Assembly: GCA_964035575.1 (NCBI GenBank)
Contig: OZ037919.1
Location: 682,001-746,000, forward strand
Source: Rhynchopus sp. YZ270_cl-10
Lineage: Eukaryota > Euglenozoa > Diplonemea > Diplonemida > Diplonemidae
Direction: 5' to 3'
DNA: 64,000 nucleotides
Numbering within the stretch: the stretch's first letter is position 1; each line of letters begins with the position of its first letter. The notes under the pieces were generated by a model, which saw only the letters and a list, made by a program, of their open reading frames with translations, was not told the origin of the DNA and searched no databases. A program made the translations under genes and the position numbers. Shown here one piece after another: positions 17,998-28,577 of this stretch.

Positions 17998-19957
17998 ATG
18001 CGTTTGCTCGTGATGCTCTCAGTGTGTTCGCTGTCGCTTGCCGCACCACTGCCTCCATGTGAGCAGACTTATTCACCACTGAATGCTTCATTCCCTTCTA
18101 TTCGATTCTTTATGACGTGCTGGACGTTTCAGTGCATGGGGACTGTGCATATGACATTCCTCAACTTCTCGTCACGGGATGTTGTCTCTCGTGAACAGCA
18201 ACGGTTACGAACTTACTTCTCTGATGGAAGATAGCTACCTTGACGGCTACACTGCTTCGTATCCTGCAAACGGCGAGATGATGATACTGTACAGTGACAT
18301 CAGCTCTCACGACTACTACGCCCCAGTGAACTTCGCAGTTGAGTGGGAGTGCGACGAAGACACACCTGTTGTTCCGCCTGCGGTGGGTTATGACTCGTCT
18401 GACTACCTCACACTGGCACAAACAGGGACGTACGAGAGGGTGTTTTACGAACGAAGAGACTTCAAGTGGCTCATTCCCTGCACAGGCACACTCGGTATTA
18501 AAGAGCACTTTGATCGCATTGTATGTTTTACAGACCTCACCTACATCAACAGCAATGGGAGCACTGTGTTTCAGCGGTCGCTACCATCTGTCCAGCCGAA
18601 TCAAGTGTACAGCGAGTACGAGGTGCATGGTGACTTTCTGATTCAGTTGAGTGCCCATAGTCACGACCACTCTTCCTTGAAAAATAGCGTCTTCTTCCTG
18701 TCCTGGAGCTGTGACAGCGTCTCGGGTCCACCACTCACAAACTCACCTGTGTATTCTTTTGCTCCAACGACATATCCACCTGGCACTCCAACCACAACAC
18801 CAGACCATCCTGCTGGTTCTACTGTAGCACCAACAGACCTGCCTTCTACACTGCTGCCAGCTACAGACCTGCCTGGTGGTTCTATGTTTACACCGCCTAC
18901 ATCTGCACCTGCCACAGCACTTCCAACAGCAACACCAACAGACCATCCTGCTGGTTCTACTCTAACACCAACAGAGCTGCCTTCTACACAGCTGCCAGCT
19001 ACAGACCTGCCTGCTGGCACTTCGTTTGCACCAGTGCCAAACACTCTTGTACCTGGTACCACCCATGCACCACCTACGTCTGCACCTCCCACAGCACTTC
19101 CAACAGCAACACCAACAGACCTGCCTGCTGGTGCCACTTTTGCACCACCACCACCTCCTTCTGTGAACGCCCTGTGCACAACTGACAAAGACTGTCGCAG
19201 TGGGAGGCTTGACCCGAAGTCGACGTGTGAGGATGGGACGTGTGTGTGCCACACACAGGGCTACGCACACCCCCCTGGTGTGCCTCTGTGCCTGCTTGCG
19301 GACGACGTGACAGTGCCGATGGCGTTTGCTGTGGAGTACGACGGAGTGGAGGCACAGTCTTTGTGGACAACAGCAACGAAGAGGGAAAGCTTTGAGGACA
19401 CAATGGGAGAAGCACTGGGCACTGTGACGGATATGCGTGTTGTGGTGTCGGATGGCGGTGTCCTTGTGGTGGGGATGGTGCGTGCCAGCACAGCAAAACT
19501 TGCCGACGCACTTTCGGGGAAGGAGGACCTGTCAGCAGCGCTTTCCTCTTCGGGTGTGTCTGTGAGCCACGGGGTGACCTGTGCACGTACAGACGCGTCG
19601 TACACAGTGCAGCACAATGGTGTGTGCAATGCGGTCGAGTGTGAAGGCAACACAACCCTGACGCTGGCAGACGGGACGTACCGATGTGAGCGTGAGGCAG
19701 CACCACCACAGCCGGAGGAGGCGGGCTCAGGGTCAGGGTCGAGGTCAGGGTCAGGGTCGGAGTCTGGCGGGAGCAGCAAGGTGTTCCTTTACGTCGGCAT
19801 CGGTGTGGGCGTGCTTGGGGTGGCTGTGGGTGTTGTTGTTGCGTTTTGCTGTCTGCATAAGAAGCAGCATGCGAAAGAGCCGAAGGACCTGCTCTTTGAA
19901 GTGCCACTTGCGGAGGCTGAGCTGTACCATCTGGAACCCGAACAGGCCTTACACTGA
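17998..19957 (+). pseudogene. Surface-protein gene copy 4, frameshifted and shortened
   Basis: Signal peptide and the first CWTFQC half as in the paralogues. A 2-base deletion near 18,172 (paralogues read TCACACGGG, here TCACGGG) shifts the frame, and the first frame stops at 18,234. From about 18,179 the other frame stays open to 19957: the rest of a single CUB-like pair, a long Thr/Pro stalk, CTTDKDC module, type-a SEA-like module, Gly-Ser linker, membrane helix and LEPEQALH tail. Only one CUB-like pair is present versus three in copies 1 and 3. Probably a recent pseudogene, because the remaining 1.8 kb has no further break. It could still donate sequence by gene conversion. Confidence 0.75.
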
Positions 19958-20004
19958 TGTTGGATACCAGAGGAGTGAGGATTTCGCTTTGTGGCATGGT
20001 TATT

Positions 20005-20735
20005 CAGCTGTGGATATTGGTCCAGGTTTTCAGACATTTGTCCACCTTACACCGTTCATTGTTAGCGTACTGAGAGAGCAAATAGAAATGCGGTCATTTT
20101 CGGAGCGTTGTCACATGGTTAATACTTCTGTGCATGTATTCTGATATAAAATGCAGTGATCCAAGAAATGAAAATACCCTCCCGAGGGTTTGAACATTCC
20201 AAAATCCACCTTAGTTTTTACAACGTCTGAGGGCTGACACCCTCCTTAGGTTTTGCAACCTTCGATGCAAATGATAACTGCACGGTTATCAAGAGAATGA
20301 AGGCTATACCAATATTGTTTTAGTACCTGATACAGTTCAGCACTGCACCCTGGTTGCTTTTGAAACTGGACACAACAAAGAACACAAATGTGAGTTGCTG
20401 TGTTGTGTTTTTGTCGAAAGCAGCTGTAAGGGACGTATGTGTGTAAAGAACTTTTCTGTACCCTCCCCTGTTTCCCCTTTTCATGCGAGCACTGTGGTGC
20501 GAGCTCCCCCGTACTTTTGTTACGCGTCATTTTGCATATTTATACAATGTTACTGTAGACAACAGCACGCCTCTCCTTAGGCATTCGGTGAGGTGTGTTT
20601 GCTGACTACCATTTTCATTGATAACGATTGCAACGAAGGTGACTCAGCACGAGAGGTTTAGTCTTGTGTTTCAGGACCCTGTGTACAGGCCCAGCTTGCC
20701 TTTCTCATTTGCAACGTGTCTACTTTTTGAGGGCA
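20005..20735 (+). repeat. 3' flank cassette, long copy c
   Basis: Second long copy, collinear with 16,330-17,065. It differs by small indels. A hairpin-like GGTGACTCAGCACGAGAGG lies near 20,639. Confidence 0.7.
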
Positions 20736-20806
20736 GCAGTCTTCGGAAAGGTGCTCAGCGCCCCCCCTTTTGCCAGCGACCATCCGGATGCTGGCTTTTT
20801 TGATAA

Positions 20807-21211
20807 GGGCACGGTAATTTTTTTTCTTGGTAAGCGTCAGACCACTTCTCAAAAAAAAGTACGCACGCACGCAAAAAAAAATTATGCAGTAAAAAAAATT
20901 ATGAGTGGTGAAAAAAAATTATAGAGGAAAATTACAGTGGGGGAAATACAGGTACCAAAAATATTTTCCCACCAATTTTTGCCCACAAAAAATCGGATGA
21001 AATTTTTGTGTATTTCGGCTCTCAGGAGCCTGTGTGTGCTGTGATGGGGTCAATTTGCGCTGAAAAATGTACATTTTTTACCTAAAATACATTGTTGAGT
21101 TATTGAGGGCCCCCCTTTATAATTTTTTTTTTCTGCATAATTTTTTTCCCTGGAATCTCAAAAAAAAAGTACGCACGCAGACGCTTACCAAAAATAAAAA
21201 TTACCGTGCCC
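20807..21211. mobile_element. PIF/Harbinger-like MITE with TAA target duplication
   Basis: The ends are inverted repeats of about 30 bases (GGGCACGGTAATTTTT at the left, AATTACCGTGCCC at the right) with further inverted similarity inward (TTGGTAAGCGTC / GACGCTTACC and AAAGTACGCACGC). It is flanked by TAA on both sides (20,804-20,806 and 21,212-21,214). The 3-base TAA duplication and GGG/CCC ends are typical of PIF/Harbinger. At 405 bases it has no transposase, so it is non-autonomous. Confidence 0.7.
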
Positions 21212-21214
21212 TAA

Positions 21215-21647
21215 TTTGAAAAAATACGTTTGATGGAAAATAAGTTGAAGGACCATGTTTTACACCTGATAATCTCCCAAATCGCGTGAAAAACTGGCAC
21301 ATGCATTTCAGGTCAAAAATACTCATTTCTCAGGGAAGCGCTCCATTATAGCCTCTCCCACACTGCAAAACTGAAGAGGACCCCAAGCGGACCCACATCC
21401 CGCAGACCTTACCTGCGTCTTCACTAATTCTTTCATCTGACCGATGAGAAGCGAGAGCACAGCCTATTATATGTCAACCACAAACTGCACTTATTGGACC
21501 GCACTTACACCATCCAACCCTACCAAGGGTACACCGCCACAAGACGGCTTTTTGTCATTTCCAAAATTTCTTTTGTCCATTTTTATACTATAGGTCCACC
21601 CTCCCCCCTCAGAGGTGACCCTCCTCTCCTCCGTTCCCCTGGGAAAA
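21215..21647. other. Intergenic region
   Basis: No gene or clear repeat seen. The last 80 bases before the next ATG are pyrimidine-rich (TCCACCCTCCCCCCTCAG), a possible leader acceptor. Confidence 0.4.
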
Positions 21648-22877
21648 ATGGACGCAGTGATCCTGAAGGGTATGGTGGCTGATGCGGGGAAAGTGCTGTG
21701 CCGCGAGGCAACCGGGTTGTTGTCGTTGCCGGTGATGAGCGAGGACAGTGGGGTGCTGATGAAGACTGTTGTTGCATTGGAGCAGTACGGGGCAGCGGTG
21801 GTGCCCAGCCTGGTGGGGGTGTTTGAACAGCTTCTGAACAGGACGAAGGCGCAGCAAAATGTGAACAAACGTGAGGAGCAGCAAGAACGGCTGTGGGACC
21901 TCCTCGCACACTGCCTCACCGTCAGCAGGCACGCCGCCACGTGGCAGGCGTCGCTCGCAAACCTGCACAGCTCCACCCCCGTCGCCGCAGGCAATGGCGC
22001 GCCCTACCTTCCCCTCTTCCGCCTCCTCGCCTTCCTCCCTAAAGGGCTCAAACGTGATGAAATTATTGAAAGCCTGCAAAAGGTATTTTTTTTTTTTTTT
22101 GCATCATTTTTTTGAATCATTCCCCTCACCTCCCTCACCCATATTATCATGCGCACCGCTCAGGGAAAGTAAATGGTTTTCCTAAATGCGGACGAAAAAA
22201 AAAAAAGATATTAGTGGCAAAATGTTAATTTAGTAATTTTTTTTTCCCCCCATCAGACAAATTTCAGCGACAACGTCATCGAAAGCATAGCCCACGCGCC
22301 TGATGAGATTGCAGTAGGCCTGTACATACCTCCTCTTGCGAAGGCTCACTTTGACCGTGACTTGGAGGCCTTCCTGGAGATGGAAGACACACAGCTCGAT
22401 GAGATGCGGGTATGGGAGGACCGGGGGACCGTCACAGCCGAGGACATGGCGTTGGCAGAGAAGGGCGAGGATCGCAGCACGCAGAGGGAGCTTCAGCTGC
22501 GTCAGGAGGTACTGCAGAAGAAAAAGCAAGAGAAGTCAGAAAGCGAGAAGCTCAAAGAGAAAATAGCCAGCCTCGAAGACCAGCTCAAGAACGAAAAGAA
22601 GCGGCCCGCCTCCACTGCACTCCCCACAACACACGTCAAGAACGATCCCTACGTAAAGAAAGACCCCTACGCCTACAAGAAAGACCCGAACGCCCTCCCA
22701 CCTCCATCATCTCTTGGTCTTCCCTCCCAACGTGAACCCCTCCGCCGTGTCAAGACCGAACCTGAACTCCGCCCTGTCAAACGCGAGCGCATGTCGGTAT
22801 ACGCAGACCGGGGTACCAGCCAACGAAAAAAATTCACAAACACCAAAAGCACTGCAATCGATCTCGATAGCGATTAG
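21648..22877 (+). CDS. Unknown nuclear-type protein with coiled coil and SUMO-type motifs (2 exons)
   Basis: Exons 21,648-22,082 and 22,257-22,877 with a 174-base intron (GTATTTTT...CATCAG, phase 0) give 351 residues. Residues 1-145 are helical with no recognised domain. About residues 200-245 form a charged coiled coil rich in Glu/Lys. The tail holds short DPYVKKDPYAYKKDPN repeats, two matches to the SUMO acceptor pattern (VKTE at Lys311, VKRE at Lys320) and a C-terminal IDLDSD resembling a SUMO-interacting motif. The intron is supported by the long pyrimidine tract before CAG and by both flanking frames staying open. Family not recognised; a nuclear role is inferred from composition only. 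Confidence 0.7.
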
Positions 22878-23873
22878 AATAAAAAGATGAACCAAAAAAT
22901 GGGGGTTAGGGGGGCCAATGGGGGTTGGGGGTGTTGAAAGGTTTGTGTGAAGATCTGAAAATGAAGCTGTGAAGTATATTTACCTTTCAACCTTGGGGGT
23001 CTATACGCACCCCCGTATTTTTTGTTGTTTTTTGAACGTCCTTTGTGTGCTTTCTCGAAATGGAAAGTATATGAAATTAGTATCGGGTTTAGGGGGGGGG
23101 AGGGAAGGTGAGGGGTTTGACCAGGCTTTTTTGTTTAGACCGCAGGGTTCTGTTGTGCTTTCATCCGGATGGCTGGCATCGTGGGTCAGTCGGAGGTGCC
23201 TGCATCAACACCACAGTTTGTTGCATGGTTGGGGGTCCACCCCCCGGTACACCCAATCATATACCAAAGTACACTTGCTACGGGCTGTTGTATTTCAAGT
23301 CAAGTTTTGTTGGGGGGTGCGAGAGGTATTTTATTTTTTTGCAAAAAGTACCCCTTTATTCTAGCCTTTGAGGTGTGTGTGTGGGGGAGGGGGAGGGCTC
23401 TCTTATAGCGCTACAGTGAACAGAGGTAGTTTCATTCATCTTTTCAAGATTTTCTATTTGAACAAAAGCCCCCCTACTCATAACCTCCACATCATCCCCC
23501 GCTCTCAAACCCTCCAAATTCTCAATAAATAACAACGGGGGGCAACAGTATTTGGAGTGCACCAGTTAGCAAAGCACTGTTATTTCAAATGCACACAATG
23601 TCGGAATCACCTCCCGCATGTCTGTCTTGCACCTGAAACGTCGCCCCAACAGGCTTCAGGCAGCCCCATTCCAAGCCCCGTTGCATCTGTGCGTTCGTCG
23701 CAGTCGTGGACCAGCAGTGTTTGCTTAGAGCACAGTCCCCCCTTCCCTAAAAGGAAATGGTAAAAAAATCTTTCAAAAAACACCCCCTCTCAGACACGAC
23801 ACACCATATGCGCCGCCTGAGGGTCTTGACCAGCCACTTCAACCTCCACCACCACACACACAGAACTGTAAGG
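22878..23873. other. Intergenic region with dispersed repeat
   Basis: No convincing gene. Positions 23,184-23,340 hold a dispersed repeat (TGGGTCAGTCGGAGGTGCC, CCACCCCCCGGTACACCC, then CCAAAGTACACTTGC and a TTGTATTTCAA end) matching 32,246-32,345 and in part 26,995-27,040. TTCATCTTTTCAAGATTTTC at 23,433 recalls the tail of the small hairpin elements. Confidence 0.5.
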
Positions 23874-24254
23874 ATGGCGTCCTCATTGGCGCCCCCAAAG
23901 GCAGGAGAGGAGGGCAGCACGATCTTCGGGAAGATCATCCGCGGGGAAATCCCAAGCGACAAGGTGTACGAGGACGACTATGTGTTTGCCTTCAACGACA
24001 TCAGCCCGCAGGCGCCGGTCCACGTTCTCATCATCCCGAAGCGGTGCATCTCTGGTGTCTCGGCAGCAGAACCTGAGGACGAAGCTCTTCTCGGGAAGCT
24101 CATCGTGGCAGCAAACAAGATCGCGGCACAGCTCGGTGTAAAGGAAAGCGGCTTCCGTCTTGTTGTGAACGACGGCAAGCATGGTTGCCAGACTGTCGAC
24201 CACATCCACGTGCACCTCCTTGCGGGACGCCAGCTTGCCTGGCCACCTGGCTAA
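23874..24254 (+). CDS. HINT1: HIT-family protein, HINT1-type nucleoside phosphoramidase
   Basis: 126 residues, the same length as human HINT1 when started at MASSLAPP. It has STIFGKIIRGEIPSDKVYEDD, the DISPQAPVHVLIIPK strand and the HIT triad DHIHVHLLAGRQ with His110, His112 (expected nucleophile) and His114, ending in the HINT-typical WPPG. HINT enzymes hydrolyse purine nucleoside phosphoramidates such as AMP-lysine; cytosolic or nuclear. The frame is open upstream from 23,757 but that stretch is low-complexity, and the ATG at 23,874 sits just after CACACACAG. Confidence 0.93.
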   Translation: MASSLAPPKAGEEGSTIFGKIIRGEIPSDKVYEDDYVFAFNDISPQAPVHVLIIPKRCISGVSAAEPEDEALLGKLIVAANKIAAQLGVKESGFRLVVNDGKHGCQTVDHIHVHLLAGRQLAWPPG

Positions 24255-25083
24255 AACTCTACACTAAAAAATGGTTGGAGATCTGGAGAGGTTTAAAAAT
24301 GTATTATATGGGTGGGGTGGGGGGATGAGCGTAGTGTTGAAGAGGTGAGGTGGAGTGCTTGTACAACAAAAAAAGGTGCTTGATTTAACAACTTTCCAGT
24401 AATTCATCCAATAAAATAAACGCTGCTGTTTCTCGATCTCGATCTGCGCCTGTATTTTGTAGGTGCAAAAAAAAAAGCCTTCAGGAGGGGGAAACAAACG
24501 ATACTATTATTATGCACAAGGCGCTGCCCTTGGGTAGGCGATTGTCGATATAACACACAACGTACTTTAATCCTTAGACCAGACGATGGTGTTGGTCTAA
24601 TAAGGGTTTTTTTGAAAAAAAGATTCGCACGCCCTTAGCGTAATTCGATAAAAATATTGTGGGGGGGTTTGTTTTGTTTTGTTGCAACCTTGCTTTTTTG
24701 TCTTGTTGGTGAATAATAACACAACTCTCGACTTCAATTTGTCTGCCTCTGTGCGAGGGGCCACTTCCTTGTCTGGGTGTTCGAGAGATGCGGTGGGTGC
24801 GTCAACCCCGCCCGGTCTCGACCTGGCTCCCTTGTCTTTCGATTCAGCACCACAGGGGTGTCTGCAGGAGGGCGAGTATCTCCGGAGCGCTTGTTGTTCG
24901 TGTGCAGGCACTAGTTGGGGTGCCCACAGCGACAACTTCCTCCTCCTCGCTGGTCCGGGGTCTAAAAAAGAGAAGGGCTGGAGGGAGGGAGGGAGGGAGG
25001 GAGGGAGGGAAGTGGTCATGCAATAAGGATAGGTGTGGGAACTTAACAATCACAACGTGTTGTCGGTTGTAATGCCACATCAC
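24255..25083. other. Intergenic region
   Basis: No supported gene. Short low-complexity stretches include a GGAGG run near 24,985-25,010. Base composition becomes GC-richer from about 24,740, which may mark old coding sequence, but no frame is persuasive. Confidence 0.35.
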
Positions 25084-25512
25084 TCAAGCTCCTTTTCGTA
25101 GCTCACACTCCGACACAAGGGTCTTCTTGTCTTGCACTTGAGTCCACGCCTGCTCTCGGCTACCGACGTCCCCAAGAAGGACTGCTGGAGCGACAATTGC
25201 TTCTTGCTGCCACGCGCTGAAGTTAACGTTGTCCAGCCAGGGGGCGCCTGATCCTCCTCCTTCACCCGGATCCCCAGGGTTTCGCCTCTCGTCGCTACCC
25301 CCCATCCCCCCATCCGGGTCGCGAGCCCTTGGGCCTTCTTCTAGCCCCACCCCGTTCATCAACCACACAACAGGCAGATGCTCCGACTGCTCCTGAAACA
25401 TCCGGAAGAAGACACCCCCCTTCCCACTCTGCGTTCTTCCCGGGTACATTGACTTCAGGAGATGATGCATGTCCTGCCGGCTCTTGCCCTGGAACGACAC
25501 CATTGCCTGCAG
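25084..25512 (-). CDS. Possible minus-strand coding remnant
   Basis: An open frame on the minus strand running from about 25,512 (first ATG at 25,503) to a stop at 25,084 has protein-like composition at its start (MVSFQGKSRQDMHHLLKSMY, VFFRMFQEQSEHLPVVWLMN) in locally GC-rich DNA. There is no good start context or recognised family. It may be a 3' exon of an antisense gene or chance. Confidence 0.25.
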   Translation of the reverse strand: MQAMVSFQGKSRQDMHHLLKSMYPGRTQSGKGGVFFRMFQEQSEHLPVVWLMNGVGLEEGPRARDPDGGMGGSDERRNPGDPGEGGGSGAPWLDNVNFSAWQQEAIVAPAVLLGDVGSREQAWTQVQDKKTLVSECELRKGA

Positions 25513-25672
25513 CAATGCCGTGTGTTATTCGCCTCCATTTCCTCCCCGATCTCAATGGCCCACTCGAAACCCAGCGTCTTCCAACGCGATGAAAGATGTG
25601 CACACATTCATTCTTATATTTCCTTCCCTTTTCACCACCTCCCTCCAGCATCCACAAGAAGCAAACAAAACA

Positions 25673-26599
25673 ATGAAAATCTTAGTCACCGGGGCCACCG
25701 GCTACATAGGGCAGTATCTTGCGTACGAAGCACTACCAAAGCTTTTAGTCGGCTCCGATATAGTCGGTTTAGGGCACAGCAGCGGGCAGAATCGGATGGA
25801 CCTGGGGTCTGCTGAGGACGTGTCTGGGGTCGTTGCGAGGGAGATGCCCGATGTGGTGATCAACTGCGCCGCGATATCAGCCCCGGCACAATGTGAGGCG
25901 CTTGGCCAGACCGCGACCGATGCTATCAATGCCCCAGACCACCTCCCTCAGGCGCTCTCTCAGTTTGAGGCCAAACGCCCTCTGCTCATCCACTTTAGTA
26001 CAGACCAGGTTCTCCCTTCAGAGCCTTCTGCCTCAAAGGAAGTGGACCACCTCCCGGAAACACTCTCCCCCTTGAATGTGTATGGTAGCTCGAAGAGCAG
26101 GTTCGAAAGCGTTCTTTCGAAAAGTGGTGTTCCGTCTGTGGTGTTGCGATGCTCCAATGTGTATGGGAAGGAGGTAGGGGGGAAGGGGAAGTTTTTGCAG
26201 TGGGTGAGCGGGGCGTTGGAGAAGGGTGAAGAGGTATCGCTTTTTGAGGATGAATTTCGGAGTTTTGTGTATCTGAAGGATGTGGGTGAGGTCGTGGCGA
26301 GGGTGTGCACCATGTGGGAGGCTGGGGGTCTCTTTGCAAACCCAGATGAGAGCAGCTTCGTAATATATCACATGGGAGGGGCAGAACCTCTCTCCCGTCT
26401 TGCCTTTGGCACGGCAGTGGCAAAACACAAAGGTCTCCCTGCCACAGCGGTGCGAGGTGTGCCGCGTCCAACCGACCCAAAGGTGCCGTCCCCCGCAGAC
26501 ATAACAATGGACAGCACAGCGCTCTTCATCGCAGTGGGACTCAAGCAGACGCTTCTTGCAGAGGCATTGAAAGAGATTTACCCGGGGGGGTGTGAATGA
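25673..26599 (+). CDS. NAD(P)-dependent reductase, RmlD / MAT2B family
   Basis: 308 residues. MKILVTGATGYIG gives the Rossmann Gly pattern (Gly7, Gly10, Gly13); VINCAAISAPAQCE, LLIHFSTDQV and YGSSKSRFE follow, with the short-chain-dehydrogenase Tyr137/Lys141 pair. RSFVYLKDVGEVVARV near residue 200 is typical of dTDP-4-dehydrorhamnose reductase-like proteins. In animals the closest branch is methionine adenosyltransferase subunit beta; in bacteria it is RmlD. Which job it does here cannot be told from sequence alone. The frame is open upstream to 25,469, but the methionine before KILVTG fits the fold and follows AACAAAACA. Confidence 0.85.
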   Translation: MKILVTGATGYIGQYLAYEALPKLLVGSDIVGLGHSSGQNRMDLGSAEDVSGVVAREMPDVVINCAAISAPAQCEALGQTATDAINAPDHLPQALSQFEAKRPLLIHFSTDQVLPSEPSASKEVDHLPETLSPLNVYGSSKSRFESVLSKSGVPSVVLRCSNVYGKEVGGKGKFLQWVSGALEKGEEVSLFEDEFRSFVYLKDVGEVVARVCTMWEAGGLFANPDESSFVIYHMGGAEPLSRLAFGTAVAKHKGLPATAVRGVPRPTDPKVPSPADITMDSTALFIAVGLKQTLLAEALKEIYPGGCE

Positions 26600-27190
26600 T
26601 GCGTAGAACGTAGGTAGCGTGTACCAACTAAAAGATGAAAAAGAGGGGTTTTTATCTTCTAATTCTAAAACGAATTTTCGAAAGGATTGTTGATGTGTTT
26701 TGCACTAAAAAAATGAGGCAAAAATGGTGCCTTTTTGTTGTGGTAGCCATTTCTGGTTGGTTTTAATGAAATGCCCATGGGGGCTGAGGGAGGTGGGGGC
26801 GAACAGCTGATAGGATTTTAAGGGGTGATTCCGTTTGGACTCAGGTTCATCGTTACCAACGTTTTTGTTTTTGGCTTATTTTTCTTGGCATAACGTTTTT
26901 AAAAGATGCGTGTCTGTGTGCACGGGCACATTCATCTTACAAGTTTTCTATTTCCCTAATACACAGAGCAGGTTTTTTTCTGTCTGGCATACTTCAGTGA
27001 GTGGGTCAGTCGGGGGTGCCTGCATCAATAACTATTCTCCTGCATCCAAAAATGTCTAACAAAAAATAAGTTTTCTCCTCGGTTTTCCCTTCTTCGTCTT
27101 TCTTCGTCTTTCTTCGTCGTACGCACACTATTCTCTTCACATTAGTCATGATGTAACAAATAGAACCCCACAACAGAGTAAGAAATAACA
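26600..27190. other. Intergenic region with three short dispersed motifs
   Basis: 26,617-26,662 is a copy of the GTACCAACTAAAAG...GGGTTTTTATC motif (compare 8,288 and 59,421). Near 26,905-26,955 TGTGTGCACGGGCACA forms a hairpin followed by TTCATCTTACAAGTTTTC, like the tail of the CTAAGC element but with a different stem. 26,995-27,040 matches 23,184. No gene seen. Confidence 0.5.
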
Positions 27191-28507
27191 ATGGACGTGA
27201 CCGTGCAGGCCTTCGAAGGCAAGGAATACGTGATCGAGGTGGGCGAGAATGAAACGTTAGCGAGCATGCGGCAGAAGGTGGGATCGGCAGTGGGGTTGGC
27301 CGAAGACAGCTTCCACATGGGCTTCGGAGGGAAGGCCGAAGGGGAGGACATCACACAACTCAGCGCCGGGGACGCAATCTTGCTCACTGAAACAAAGAAA
27401 TACGAGGCCATCGCTAAGCTGCATGCATTGGGTGAGATGGACCTGACCGAAGCACGGTTGGAGACTGTGAGGGACCCTGCTGTGGCGTGTCTGCTTCTGC
27501 AGGCGGAGGTTGCGACGGTTATTCCTGACAAATTCTTGGCGAAGACTTCGTGTACAGAACTTTGTTTTGATGCGGAGTGCGTGGCTGAAGTTGGGGATAG
27601 CTTTCTTTCTCAGTGCACGGAGTTGCGGGCGGTTGATCTTTCGGGTTTACATGGTGTCACGCATGTTGGAGATGGCTGCCTATTTAACTGCACAGCCGTC
27701 GAAATGATAGACGTCTCTGCGTGGCACAACGCAACACATCTCGGCGACGGCTTCCTCTCCTGCTGCAGTGCGTTGCACACCATCGATCTATCCGGGATGA
27801 GGAGCGTGACAAACGTAGGGGACGGCTTCCTCCACAGCTGCACAGCATTGCGAGAGGTGGACCTCTCCGCACTGCGTGGCGTCACGCATCTCGGCGACGG
27901 CTTCCTTTGTAACTGCACCGGGGTGCAAGCGGTCGACCTCTCTGGGCTCCACAACGTCAAGAAAGTGACCGGAAGCTTCCTAGAAGGATGCGATTCTTTA
28001 CCGACAGTAGACCTCTCAGGGTTGTGCGGGGTGACCAGGATTATGGACCAATTTCTTGCCACCTGTGTGGGGTTAACAAAAATTGATTTGTCAGCGTTGT
28101 GCAATCTCACCCACATCGGAAGCTCATTTCTCGGACGGTGTACAGCGTTGACGAGTGTAGACCTTTCAGGGCTGGGAGGGGTCAAAAGGATTGAGTACGG
28201 CTTTCTCCATAAATGCAAAGCGTTGCAGAGGTTGGACCTGTCGTCGTTGTGTGGGGTCACGCAGATCGGGAGCAATTTTCTTGAAAGCTGCACTGCCCTG
28301 ACAGAGCTGGACCTGTCTGGGCTGTGCAGCGTTGCCATCATCGAAGGTGCCCGCTTTCTGTGCGACTGCACTGCGCTCACGAACATCAACACAACCTCGT
28401 GCAGTAGTGTGGTGATTAGAAGGGTAGCCGAGGTGTACCCGTTCACCCTGCACTCACTCAATTCCCCCGGAGTAAAGCTGTCCTACAACATCCCCACCCC
28501 CTTGTAG
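27191..28507 (+). CDS. Ubiquitin-like + leucine-rich-repeat (BspA-type) protein
   Basis: 438 residues. Residues 1-75 (MDVTVQAFEGKEYVIEVGEN...) align with the ubiquitin fold pattern of strand, strand, helix and closing strand. A short helical linker (about 76-120, ALGEMDLTEARLETVRDP) is also found in the gene at 63,274. About 13 LRRs of 23-24 residues follow to residue 425, with the consensus LxxVDLSxLxxVTxIGxxFLxxCTxL, typical of the BspA/TpLRR class. No signal peptide or membrane helix, so intracellular. The head-plus-repeat design parallels the propeller genes at 34,422-44,870. Role unknown; a binding or adaptor role is inferred. Confidence 0.8.
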   Translation: MDVTVQAFEGKEYVIEVGENETLASMRQKVGSAVGLAEDSFHMGFGGKAEGEDITQLSAGDAILLTETKKYEAIAKLHALGEMDLTEARLETVRDPAVACLLLQAEVATVIPDKFLAKTSCTELCFDAECVAEVGDSFLSQCTELRAVDLSGLHGVTHVGDGCLFNCTAVEMIDVSAWHNATHLGDGFLSCCSALHTIDLSGMRSVTNVGDGFLHSCTALREVDLSALRGVTHLGDGFLCNCTGVQAVDLSGLHNVKKVTGSFLEGCDSLPTVDLSGLCGVTRIMDQFLATCVGLTKIDLSALCNLTHIGSSFLGRCTALTSVDLSGLGGVKRIEYGFLHKCKALQRLDLSSLCGVTQIGSNFLESCTALTELDLSGLCSVAIIEGARFLCDCTALTNINTTSCSSVVIRRVAEVYPFTLHSLNSPGVKLSYNIPTPL

Positions 28508-28528
28508 TGGAGATTTTTTTTAACTTAA

Positions 28529-28577
28529 GGTGACTAAGCACGAGAGGCTTAGGTTCATCTTATAAACTTTTCTTTTT
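28529..28577 (+). repeat. CTAAGC/GCTTAG hairpin element, copy 2
   Basis: GGTGACTAAGC...GGCTTAGGTTCATC, TTATAAACTTTTC, then a T run, only 22 bases after the LRR gene stop. Differs from 12,165 at one base of the tail. Confidence 0.65.
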
